Of a stretch of DNA of 64,000 nucleotides, positions 57,059-64,000 are shown piece after piece (the stretch's first letter is position 1; the number at the start of each line of letters is the position of its first letter). Origin of the DNA: Planctomicrobium piriforme (GTDB lineage: Bacteria; Planctomycetota; Planctomycetia; Planctomycetales; Planctomycetaceae); contig CAMATH010000022.1 in NCBI GenBank assembly GCA_945860955.1, positions 1 to 64,000 on the forward strand, read 5' to 3'. Under the pieces are notes generated by a model that made no database searches, was not told the DNA's origin, and saw nothing but the letters and a program-made list of their open reading frames with translations. Made by a program: the position numbers and the translations under genes.

Positions 57059-58144
57059 TTACCGCTGGACGCGGGCCGAACCACCCTTCGCGAGCGATTC
57101 CACTTCGGCGAGCTTCGCCATCGTGACGTCACCCGGGAACGTGGTCAGCAGGGCACCGTGCGCCCAGCCGAGCCGCAGCGCCTCTTCAGGAGTCTTTCCG
57201 GCGATCAACCCGTAGAACAGGCCAGCGGCGAAGCCGTCACCGCCACCAATGCGGTCGATGACATCGAGTTCCATCGTGGGGCTGACGTACGTCTTGCCAT
57301 CGAGCCACAGCACAGCGGCCCAATCGTGCCGATTCGTCGAGTGAACTTCGCGCAGCGTCGTCGCCACCATCCGGATATTGGGGAACTTTTTGACGGCCTG
57401 GTCGATCATCGAGAAGAACGCGTCGGGATCGAGCTTCGATTTGGTTGAGGCGACTTCGGGGCCTTTGATCCCCAGGCCTTTTTGCAGGTCTTCTTCGTTT
57501 CCGACGAGGGCGTCGACCTGTTCGACAATCGTGCGAATCACCTGTTGTCCCTTTTCGTCACCGCCAATCGCCGCCCACAGTTTCGCGCGGTAATTGAGGT
57601 CGAACGAGTTGACCGCACCCGCCGCCTTCGCGGCTTTCATCCCCTCGACAATCAAGGGAGCCGTCGTTTCGGACAGGGCGGAGAAGATGCCTCCCGAATG
57701 GAACCAGCGGACTCCCTTGGCAAAGATTGAAGCCCAGTCGAAATCACCCGGCTTCAGCATCGCCCCGGCTTCATTGGCCCGGTTGTAGAACACCACCGGC
57801 GCACGCACCCCCTGGCCCCGGTCACTGTAGACCGTCGCGATATTGGGACCACGGACGCCATCGTGCTTGAACCACTTGTAGAACGGCTTGACCCCCATTT
57901 CCCGGACACGCGCCTGCACCAGTTCGCCAATCCCGTAATCGACCATGGCGGTGGCGACACCGGTCTTCAGGCCGAAGCAGTCGGAGAGGTTGGCGGCGAC
58001 GTTGTATTCGCCTCCCGACACATGGATATCGAGCGATTTCGCCTTGCGAAAGGGAATGACGCCCGGATCAAGCCGATGGACGAGCGCGCCCAAAGACAGG
58101 AAATCGAGATCGCAGGCATCGTGACGAATGGACAAACCGCTCAT
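57059..58144 (-). CDS. PfkB-family carbohydrate kinase (2-keto-3-deoxygluconate kinase-like)
   Basis: The start is set at the Met of MSGLSIRHDACD, preceded by AGGAG; a longer frame adds 80 residues. Ribokinase-fold signatures are visible: GGEYNVAANLSD near the N-terminus and RIGGGDGFAAGLFYG near the C-terminus, with the catalytic Asp in GGGDGFAAG. Family enzymes phosphorylate sugars; similarity of FLSLGALVHRLDPG to KdgK enzymes suggests 2-keto-3-deoxygluconate, but this is inference. If so, it could work with sugar-acid dehydratases such as the enolase-superfamily protein 14 kb upstream. It converges with the pyruvate-kinase-like gene. Confidence 0.9.
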   Translation of the reverse strand: MSGLSIRHDACDLDFLSLGALVHRLDPGVIPFRKAKSLDIHVSGGEYNVAANLSDCFGLKTGVATAMVDYGIGELVQARVREMGVKPFYKWFKHDGVRGPNIATVYSDRGQGVRAPVVFYNRANEAGAMLKPGDFDWASIFAKGVRWFHSGGIFSALSETTAPLIVEGMKAAKAAGAVNSFDLNYRAKLWAAIGGDEKGQQVIRTIVEQVDALVGNEEDLQKGLGIKGPEVASTKSKLDPDAFFSMIDQAVKKFPNIRMVATTLREVHSTNRHDWAAVLWLDGKTYVSPTMELDVIDRIGGGDGFAAGLFYGLIAGKTPEEALRLGWAHGALLTTFPGDVTMAKLAEVESLAKGGSARVQR

Positions 58145-58535
58145 GAAAACTCCTGGAATGGAACCGGGCGCAGGCAAAGAACAGGGCATGACCCTGCGCG
58201 GGATTGTAGCGATTGCGGCTCTATCCGTGAACGAATTCCGGTCACACTCCGGGATGAGACCGGGCCGGTCGGATGCGGGAATCCAGCCGGCCCGGAGGTG
58301 GGAGTGGGGATGTGACACAAAGAGGAATGGAGGCCCGTTTCTCAGGCGGGCCGGTGGGCAAACCGGCAACGTTCCCGCGAACACCGGTTCGAGACACGGG
58401 TGAATGCAGTCCGCGTGCCAGCTTGCTGTCCGTGCAATCGGATTGGCTGTAACCAGTGTGTAGCCATGGGTTTGTGGAATTCTGCCATGCTCGGGTTGCG
58501 GGGAGTGAGGGGTTTTTTGGGAACGAAACTACATT

Positions 58536-58561
58536 CCGGTTTGGTCGTTTCTCCAAACCGG
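58536..58561. repeat. Perfect 9-base-pair hairpin
   Basis: CCGGTTTGG and CCAAACCGG pair around an eight-base loop within the gene-poor region. There is no T-run; function unknown. Confidence 0.5.
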
Positions 58562-58864
58562 TTCTGAAATCGGATGTTTGACGTGAAATCCAATGACTGT
58601 TAGGCAGGTAACCCGAAGTGAATACCGGGAAGTTGGCATTTGACTCTGGAGAGGATTTCCGATGCGCGCCGTTTTGATGTGAAACGTGGCAGTTTTCGTG
58701 GGGCTGTCCGTGGTGGCTGGTGGCATCCATTTCGACGAGAAGTCTGAGCCGAACGCGGTTCCCGCTTTGGCAATCACATTCTCGTTAATGGACCGGAATG
58801 GAACGATTCACGGCCGCGAACAGAACGACGACCGGCTGGTTCGGGTGTTTGTCTTCCGCACTCT

Positions 58865-58879
58865 CCGAGTGCGCGGCCC
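58865..58879. repeat. Direct repeat, copy A
   Basis: The 15 bases CCGAGTGCGCGGCCC recur exactly at 59104-59118. Confidence 0.6.
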
Positions 58880-59103
58880 ACTGTGCGATCTCCGGCGCTC
58901 GACGCGCTCGGGGCTGGCGCAACCCCCCGAGCGAGCCGACCGTCGGCTGATAAATCCGACGCCGCACGGTCCCAGTGGAGAAATGAACCGCGAGTCGAAA
59001 TCGGATGCCTATGCTTCGGTGTGAGTCCTGGGGCAGCCCCCAGCGCGTCGTCTTGACGGTGGAGGCACATTGGGCCAGTCTTTCAGAGAAAGACGGCTAC
59101 ATT

Positions 59104-59118
59104 CCGAGTGCGCGGCCC
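59104..59118. repeat. Direct repeat, copy B
   Basis: Second copy of CCGAGTGCGCGGCCC, 225 bases downstream of copy A. Confidence 0.6.
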
Positions 59119-59672
59119 GCAGTGCTGAGTCCGTGATGTCGCGGCACGCGATGTTTGGGGACGAGTAGCCGAGCCACGGGAGGGCGAAGCTCCTGCTGAG
59201 CCGCCGCTGCGTCTTCTCGGAGAAAAGACGCGTACTCCGGGCGGCAATCGACCGATATTCCTCCAAAATTATCATGCTCACCTACCGCGGCTCGGCTCGG
59301 ATTTCGCGATCGGTCCCATGGCTGAAGCCTCCCATCGGGAAGCCGGCTGAAGGCTGGCTGGGCTCGTTGGTTTTCCATTGCCACCACCAGTACCGGGCAC
59401 CCAAACCATTGGACTCTGGACCCATGCCTCCAAAATCCCAGGGGGGGGCTGGGGAAAACAGAGTCGCACCCAGCTTCCGCTCAACGGCTTGATCACAGGT
59501 AGGGACATCGCCGCTGGAAGACTCAACACGAACTCTGGTGCCCCGGGCCCCGTTCCGCGAGTCTTGTCTTAACCGAACTCGATTGACACACTCCCGTCCG
59601 TCGCCGAGTATCGAATACTGACGCGAACCTCCAGTTTCCGCATTCCTCCGTCAGCCCGCGTGGGTTCCAAGC

Positions 59673-61664
59673 ATGTCCGACTCCGACTGTGTCGTCTTTT
59701 GCCGCCTGCTCTTTTTGAAGAAACAATCGGCGACCAATCAAAACCACTATTGCGTGAAACACCTGCGGGATCTCGTCCGGGAGGCGATTTCGCCATTCCC
59801 CGCTGCGACCGCTCACAGCAGCGTGTACGGCAGGTTCGTCGTTATCCCCGTTCAACCACAATTGGCGATCGATCTGGCAACAACTCTCATGTCAGCCGCG
59901 GCGAAGTGCCAAGTCGCCCTCTCGATCGGCATCGCGAAAGGTCGCATTGAACAAACGCACGATGTTGTGGGAACGAATCTAGCGGGAAAGCCGATCAATC
60001 TGGCGGCGCGGTTGGCGCACGTGCAAGACCGCGAGTGCCGAATCGCCGTGGAAAAGGAGGTTGTCGAATACTTGCGTCGCGCAGACACGCGATTCGAAAA
60101 CACCTTCAAAAAATGCCAGAAAACGAAAGTGAAGCGAACGGAAGTTCAATTTCACTACATGAAGGACCATTTCCCTGAACCAACGGAAATGCCGGGGCTG
60201 GGCGGCGGCTCGCGAGATTCGCATGTGGTCGCAGTCGACATTGTGCGCTACTCGGAAAAGTCCCTCGCCCACATGGTCGACACGGCCGAGGGGTTGCTCA
60301 GGCATCGCGTTCCACGCGCCTTGGAGGCGGCGGGTGGACCGGCAGCGCTCTTAGGGAAAAACGCACTCTACTACGCTCCGGGTGGCGATGGGGGCATTTT
60401 CGTATTCGACGCGGTGAAATCTGGAGGCGCGCGCGCCGCCTGGGCATTTGCAAAAAGCCTGCGAACACACTGCCGCGGCGATGTCGACATTCGGATTGGC
60501 ATCGACTCCGGCCCGGTGGTCACGCTGGACGACGACTATCCGGTCGGAACTGCGATCCTCAAAGCCGAGGAACTCTCCGGGCTGCCTGCGGATGGCGAGA
60601 TTTGCAGTTCCAAGGCGTTCTGGAACTGCGTCGAAGAGGACGCCACCAAGGAAAATTGGTCTGCCGAACCCGTTTCTAAGCGAACCGACGCGTTCCTGCT
60701 CAAGGATTCAGTCGCGTCCGGTGAAAATCCCAGCAGCTCCGGGGGAGCGCCACCCCCAGGTTGGAGTCCTGCGTCTCTCGCACGCTACGGCACTGAGATC
60801 ACAAACGTCCTGAATGGTTTTCCAGACCTGTCTCCCGTCAATGAGATTGCCAGCGAACTGAAGGTCACGGCGCGTCCGAGTGCGAAGCACGACGAGGTTT
60901 CTCAAGCGATTTCCGCAGCGTTGCTAAAGGATCGCGGATCTCCAATCGATCGCAGGATCGCTGAATTCTGCGAACTTCGCAAACGCTGGTACAATCATGG
61001 CAGGCGCGATGACGTCGTCCGCCTGGATCTCTTGATCGATTGGGTGTTGCCCATTCGATTCGACGAGGAGAGCGTCAATCGACTTGCCCGTGATTTCCAG
61101 TCGAGCGATGTGGCCATAATGACCGGAACGGTGACACGCGCGGGAACAGCCGTCGCTTTGTCGCGGGCCCTGGGGGGCCATCCGGTCCTGGATCAAGACA
61201 AGCCTCCAGTGAAACCGGGCTTCCGTACTCATCCATTAAGCGGACCGGACGGTGAGCGTTCTGTCGATATCGATGGGTCGCTCACGGTACAGCCACTGCC
61301 GCTCGACGCAACGGAAAATCACGCCCTGTTGTTGCTGAAGGAGGTCGCACGTGAGATCGGCGTGGACGGCAATGTTTCCAATCTCAACGACCCCGATGAA
61401 CTCGCATTCCAAATTCAGGTGGCGCTGGAATTCTTCCTCATGACATATCGAAGACTGTACTACGTTTTCCTTGACGCCACAGGCAACGCCTCGAATGACT
61501 CCTCCGAAAGCGGCGACGCGGTGTACTTGAAAATCCGACAACGCGCGCCGTTGCTGATGTTCGTGCGGCTGAACCCCAATGCACTCACCCGTACGCATGA
61601 GAATTTACTCACCCTGCTGTTAAAGGACCGCATCGAAAACCCGGTCCCTCGATCCGCCCCATGA
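59673..61664 (+). CDS. Tandem class III nucleotidyl-cyclase-like protein with complementary half-sites and an unknown C-terminal domain
   Basis: The protein has two cyclase-like domains in tandem. Domain 1 (residues ~5-165) has SIGIAKGRIE and the transition-state motif INLAARL with Asn109 and Arg113 kept. Its two metal-Asp positions are Arg: Arg11 in FCRLLF and Arg54 in YGRFVV. Domain 2 (~182-320) has both metal Asp, Asp189 in VDIVRYS and Asp239 in GGDGGIFVF, but the Asn/Arg positions are Leu296 and Glu300 (AILKAEEL). Paired, they would form one complete site. A Ser/Pro/Gly linker (~346-368) leads to a C-terminal ~250-residue region that I do not recognise. There is no membrane segment. The stop overlaps the MoxR start (ATGA). 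Confidence 0.8.
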   Translation: MSDSDCVVFCRLLFLKKQSATNQNHYCVKHLRDLVREAISPFPAATAHSSVYGRFVVIPVQPQLAIDLATTLMSAAAKCQVALSIGIAKGRIEQTHDVVGTNLAGKPINLAARLAHVQDRECRIAVEKEVVEYLRRADTRFENTFKKCQKTKVKRTEVQFHYMKDHFPEPTEMPGLGGGSRDSHVVAVDIVRYSEKSLAHMVDTAEGLLRHRVPRALEAAGGPAALLGKNALYYAPGGDGGIFVFDAVKSGGARAAWAFAKSLRTHCRGDVDIRIGIDSGPVVTLDDDYPVGTAILKAEELSGLPADGEICSSKAFWNCVEEDATKENWSAEPVSKRTDAFLLKDSVASGENPSSSGGAPPPGWSPASLARYGTEITNVLNGFPDLSPVNEIASELKVTARPSAKHDEVSQAISAALLKDRGSPIDRRIAEFCELRKRWYNHGRRDDVVRLDLLIDWVLPIRFDEESVNRLARDFQSSDVAIMTGTVTRAGTAVALSRALGGHPVLDQDKPPVKPGFRTHPLSGPDGERSVDIDGSLTVQPLPLDATENHALLLLKEVAREIGVDGNVSNLNDPDELAFQIQVALEFFLMTYRRLYYVFLDATGNASNDSSESGDAVYLKIRQRAPLLMFVRLNPNALTRTHENLLTLLLKDRIENPVPRSAP

Positions 61665-62662
61665 CCCACACCGACCATCAACGGTTCGTTTCCCTCGACC
61701 TCGCCGAGCCGGTCTGGCTGGTCAATCGCGAGGGGGTGCCGGAACAGGCTCATCTGTTTGATGACAAGCATGTGCTGGCAATTCGCTCGGCTCTCGCCGC
61801 CAGGCGGCCACTGTTGGTGCGCGGCGAACCTGGGTGCGGAAAGACGCAGCTCGCGGCGGCCGCCGCCCGCGTGCTGCAACGTCCACTGGTGTCGCTCGTC
61901 GTTGATGCCCGGACCGAGTCGACCGATCTGATGTGGCGCTTCGATTCCGTCCGCAGGCTTGCCGAAGCCCAACTGTGCGGCACACTCAATCTGAAACCCG
62001 AACAGATCGAAGAGCGACTGGCGATTGCGCGATTTGTCACGCCGGGGCCGCTCTGGTGGGGGTTCGACTGGGAACAGGCAGCACTGCATGTCGCGGAACA
62101 CAAACTCCCGGTGCGCGCCGCGGATGCGGGGACCAGCGCGGCGAACGGTTGCGTCGTGTTGATCGACGAAATCGACAAGGCCGACAGCGATGTCCCCAAC
62201 GGGCTGCTCGAAGCGCTTGGATCCGGCGAATTCACACCCGATGGCTGCGCCGCTGTGCGCGTTGGCAAGCGTCCCCCGCTGGTGATTGTCACCACCAATG
62301 AAGAACGCGCCTTGCCCGACGCGTTCGTCCGCCGCTGCTTGGTGTTGCGGGTGCAGTTGCCTGCCGCCGACAAGTTGAAACAACATCTGGTGGATCGGGG
62401 CCGGGCGCATTTTCAGCGCGTGCCGCAAGTCGCGGGAATCGCTCCTCTGCCCCCTCTCGACGACAAACTACTCGAAGATGCGGCGACCATGCTGATCAGC
62501 GACCGATCCGCCGGAGTTCTGCCGCTTCCGGGGCTGGCCGAGTATCTGGATCTGCTGCGTGCTGTGCGTGAACTGGCGGCGGAAGGGGCGGGACCGCCCG
62601 AAGAACTACTGGACGCGGTCCGCAGTTTCACTTTGCGAAAGCACATGGGCGATACCGTATGA
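61661..62662 (+). CDS. MoxR-type AAA+ ATPase of a conflict-like cassette
   Basis: The Walker A motif is GEPGCGKTQ at residues 55-63, Walker B is VVLIDEIDKAD starting at 165, sensor 1 is the VTTNEE stretch near 210-215, and Arg224/Arg225 in FVRRC are arginine-finger candidates. The segment between Walker A and B is long and includes LMWRFDSVRRLAEAQ and TPGPLWWGFDW, a feature I associate with the MoxR subfamily in predicted ternary conflict systems. MoxR proteins usually remodel partners containing vWA domains. Both ends are coupled by ATGA overlaps to the cyclase-like and vWA-like genes, so the three products probably form one complex or pathway. Confidence 0.9.
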   Translation: MTHTDHQRFVSLDLAEPVWLVNREGVPEQAHLFDDKHVLAIRSALAARRPLLVRGEPGCGKTQLAAAAARVLQRPLVSLVVDARTESTDLMWRFDSVRRLAEAQLCGTLNLKPEQIEERLAIARFVTPGPLWWGFDWEQAALHVAEHKLPVRAADAGTSAANGCVVLIDEIDKADSDVPNGLLEALGSGEFTPDGCAAVRVGKRPPLVIVTTNEERALPDAFVRRCLVLRVQLPAADKLKQHLVDRGRAHFQRVPQVAGIAPLPPLDDKLLEDAATMLISDRSAGVLPLPGLAEYLDLLRAVRELAAEGAGPPEELLDAVRSFTLRKHMGDTV

Positions 62663-64000
62663 AACGCCCCACAACCGGTCGTGCCGACCTGCTGCGGGCC
62701 TTTTGCGCCGGTGGCGAATTGCGACAGTACCTTGCGAGTGAACTCGGGTTCGAACCGCACGTTGAGAGCCTCCCCCGGTCGCCCCAACGGGAAAAGTGGG
62801 CAGGTTCCGAGGTGCCCGCAGCTTCCCCGGCGATTCCCGCAGAGCGTGTAACTCGGTCGGCGGAAATCCAACACTTCCTGCGCGTGGAGTCGTATCGCTG
62901 TCGCGACGAGACATTTCCTGAGAAGTCGGCGGAAGAACTGACTCTCGAATCGGACGGCCCCGCGCGGATCGCGACGCCGATTCCGTTCGAACCGCTCGCG
63001 CCGCTGTCGCGAATTGTCGCGCGACTGCGACGGTTGGCGGGGGGGCGGACTTTATCTCGCGCGCTGGATCTAAAACGGTTGATTCAGCAGTTGGCTCGTG
63101 GCCAGATGCCGCGGCATATCCCCAAACGATTGCGCCCTGCCTGGGCTTCCGAATTTCATATTGTCGACGATCTGGCCGAGCGGTTGATTCCCTATCGAGA
63201 GGACCAGATTCACCTGTGGCGCGAGTTGAGCAAGCTCATTCCCGCGCACGCATTGACCCGATCGCAATTGCTGGATCGCGAGCGGGTGCCGTACGTTGTC
63301 GCGCCGCGACAGCGCAGGGGCGACAGCTTTTTCCCGCAACCCGGTGCGACGGTTCTGGCACTCAGCGATTTGGGGAGTCTGAGCGCGCGTCCATCGGATT
63401 CCGAGAATTGGCGTCGAATGGGAGAGTGGCTGGTGACGCGGGGCTGTGTTTGCGTGGCGCTGGTGCCCTGTCGCACCGACGACGTCTCGGCGGAAGTCTC
63501 AATCCACTGGCGGGTACTTCCGTGGGAGCAGGGGAATCCCACTGCTGGGATCGCCGACGCAGTGCGTGGGGAGATTCTCGAGCGACTGCTGGTGGCGCTC
63601 TCTCACGCGGTGCGCGTGGAACCGAGATTGCTGCGGCGGGTTCGACGTCTGCTGCCCGGCGGACGCGACGACGCCGGGCTGGAGTCGCGATTCTGGCAAC
63701 ACGACGCTCTGTCGAGCCGGCACAGCGTCGCCGCCAGTTTCGATGTCACTTTGGTCAACCAGTTGCGCGCGAAATGGCAAACGCTGGATGAGGAGTTTCG
63801 CACGCGGGTCTTGGCGCAGATCTTCGCGGAACATGGCGGCAGGTATGAGGGGATCTGGCATTTGGAAACGTTGAATCTGGGAGCCGACGGGCAGCACCTG
63901 ATTCCGCCGACTGAGATTGCCGCCGCGCGACGCTGGTTTTCGGAAGTGGAACGGGAACTCCGGCGGGACGTACGACGGACCGACTCGTCGGCGGTCGACT
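62659..64000 (+). CDS. Third cassette gene, N-terminal part: probable degenerate vWA-like protein (3'-truncated by the window)
   Basis: The frame starts at the ATG overlapping the MoxR stop and stays open to the window end (447 codons). Residues ~130-190 read LSRALDLKRLIQQLARG, then a segment with FHIVDDLAERLIPYREDQ. Residues ~229-285 have ATVLALSDLGSLSARP followed by ALVPCRTDD. I associate this pattern with vWA-like regions that lack a normal DxSxS metal site and precede effector domains such as formylglycine-generating-enzyme-like modules. That assignment is from memory of families, not a search. The C-terminal domain, likely to define the system's output, is outside the window. Confidence 0.65.
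   Translation, partial: MKRPTTGRADLLRAFCAGGELRQYLASELGFEPHVESLPRSPQREKWAGSEVPAASPAIPAERVTRSAEIQHFLRVESYRCRDETFPEKSAEELTLESDGPARIATPIPFEPLAPLSRIVARLRRLAGGRTLSRALDLKRLIQQLARGQMPRHIPKRLRPAWASEFHIVDDLAERLIPYREDQIHLWRELSKLIPAHALTRSQLLDRERVPYVVAPRQRRGDSFFPQPGATVLALSDLGSLSARPSDSENWRRMGEWLVTRGCVCVALVPCRTDDVSAEVSIHWRVLPWEQGNPTAGIADAVRGEILERLLVALSHAVRVEPRLLRRVRRLLPGGRDDAGLESRFWQHDALSSRHSVAASFDVTLVNQLRAKWQTLDEEFRTRVLAQIFAEHGGRYEGIWHLETLNLGADGQHLIPPTEIAAARRWFSEVERELRRDVRRTDSSAVD

Larger units (their letters stand above)
58145..59672. other. About 1.5 kb without a credible gene, carrying repeated short motifs
   Basis: Open frames here encode Arg/Ser-rich translations without domain-like character. The sequence contains a 15-base exact direct repeat, a 9-base-pair hairpin, and two related hairpins near 59073 (GTCTTT...AAAGAC) and 59210 (GCGTCTT...AAAGACGC). 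It should hold the promoter of the three-gene cassette starting at 59673. It may be decayed coding DNA or the flank of an inserted island. Confidence 0.6.

Noticed and set aside
58686-59024. 112-residue frame in the gene-poor region
   Set aside because: Arg-rich translation, no ribosome-binding site of note, and it spans the repeated motifs; probably not a gene.
1-64000. CRISPR array, tRNA or rRNA genes, insertion sequences or prophage
   Set aside because: I looked for regularly spaced repeats, tRNA T-loop signatures and transposase motifs and found none. A tRNA scan and repeat finder would be the decisive check.

Overview
The window reads as a high-GC chromosomal segment of a member of the Planctomycetota. 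The markers are a Planctomycete-type c-type cytochrome fragment, an adjacent DUF1549/DUF1553 cytochrome and TAT-exported DUF1501 pair, a redoxin/cytochrome c/copper-monooxygenase fusion, a LamG/propeller secreted protein, and mostly short unidirectional operons. I saw no rRNA, tRNA, CRISPR array, transposase or phage gene, and I would not name a genus from the sequence alone.

Layout. 1-6.9 kb: secreted or redox proteins and conserved planctomycete hypotheticals. 6.9-13.5 kb: a Ycf46-like AAA ATPase coupled to a small upstream ORF, a PLP aminotransferase/VanZ pair, a creatinase-like M24 protein, and ruvB. 13.6-19.6 kb: a GT4 glycosyltransferase with a lipoprotein partner, a metallophosphoesterase, and two proteins of unknown function. 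19.5-25.7 kb: a long minus-strand run read in the order UDP-sugar dehydrogenase, epimerase, NusG paralogue, ribE, rsmA, guaB. 25.9-34.6 kb: creatininase-family protein, an AroE-like dehydrogenase with a divergent substrate loop, the DUF1501/DUF1549 pair, and asnS. 34.9-47.9 kb: di-heme peroxidase, propeller protein, trpF, DUF1015 protein, methyltransferase, Ntn-hydrolase, an enolase-superfamily dehydratase coupled to ribF, an aldo/keto reductase, and a U32 protein. 48.2-54.9 kb: an orphan dimodular NRPS. 55-58.1 kb: an unusual pyruvate-kinase-like protein and a PfkB sugar kinase.

58.1-64 kb is the region that looks most accessory. About 1.5 kb without credible genes, carrying short repeated motifs, leads into three genes joined by ATGA start/stop overlaps. 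The first is a tandem class III nucleotidyl-cyclase-like protein, the second a MoxR AAA+ ATPase, and the third (running off the window end) a protein with a probable degenerate vWA-like region. The two cyclase domains carry complementary halves of one catalytic site. Both metal Asp positions are Arg in the first domain, which keeps the transition-state Asn/Arg pair. The second domain keeps both Asp but has lost Asn/Arg. This is the logic of the mammalian C1/C2 adenylyl cyclase heterodimer, in reversed order within one chain. The cassette resembles the MoxR-vWA ternary NTP-dependent conflict systems predicted computationally by the Aravind group, and is the best candidate for an undescribed system here.

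Three copies of a near-identical palindrome beginning GAGCCGCGCCCGTCAGGAAG sit at gene 3' ends, probably as a dispersed hairpin family acting as terminators. One clear Rho-independent terminator separates the propeller gene from trpF.
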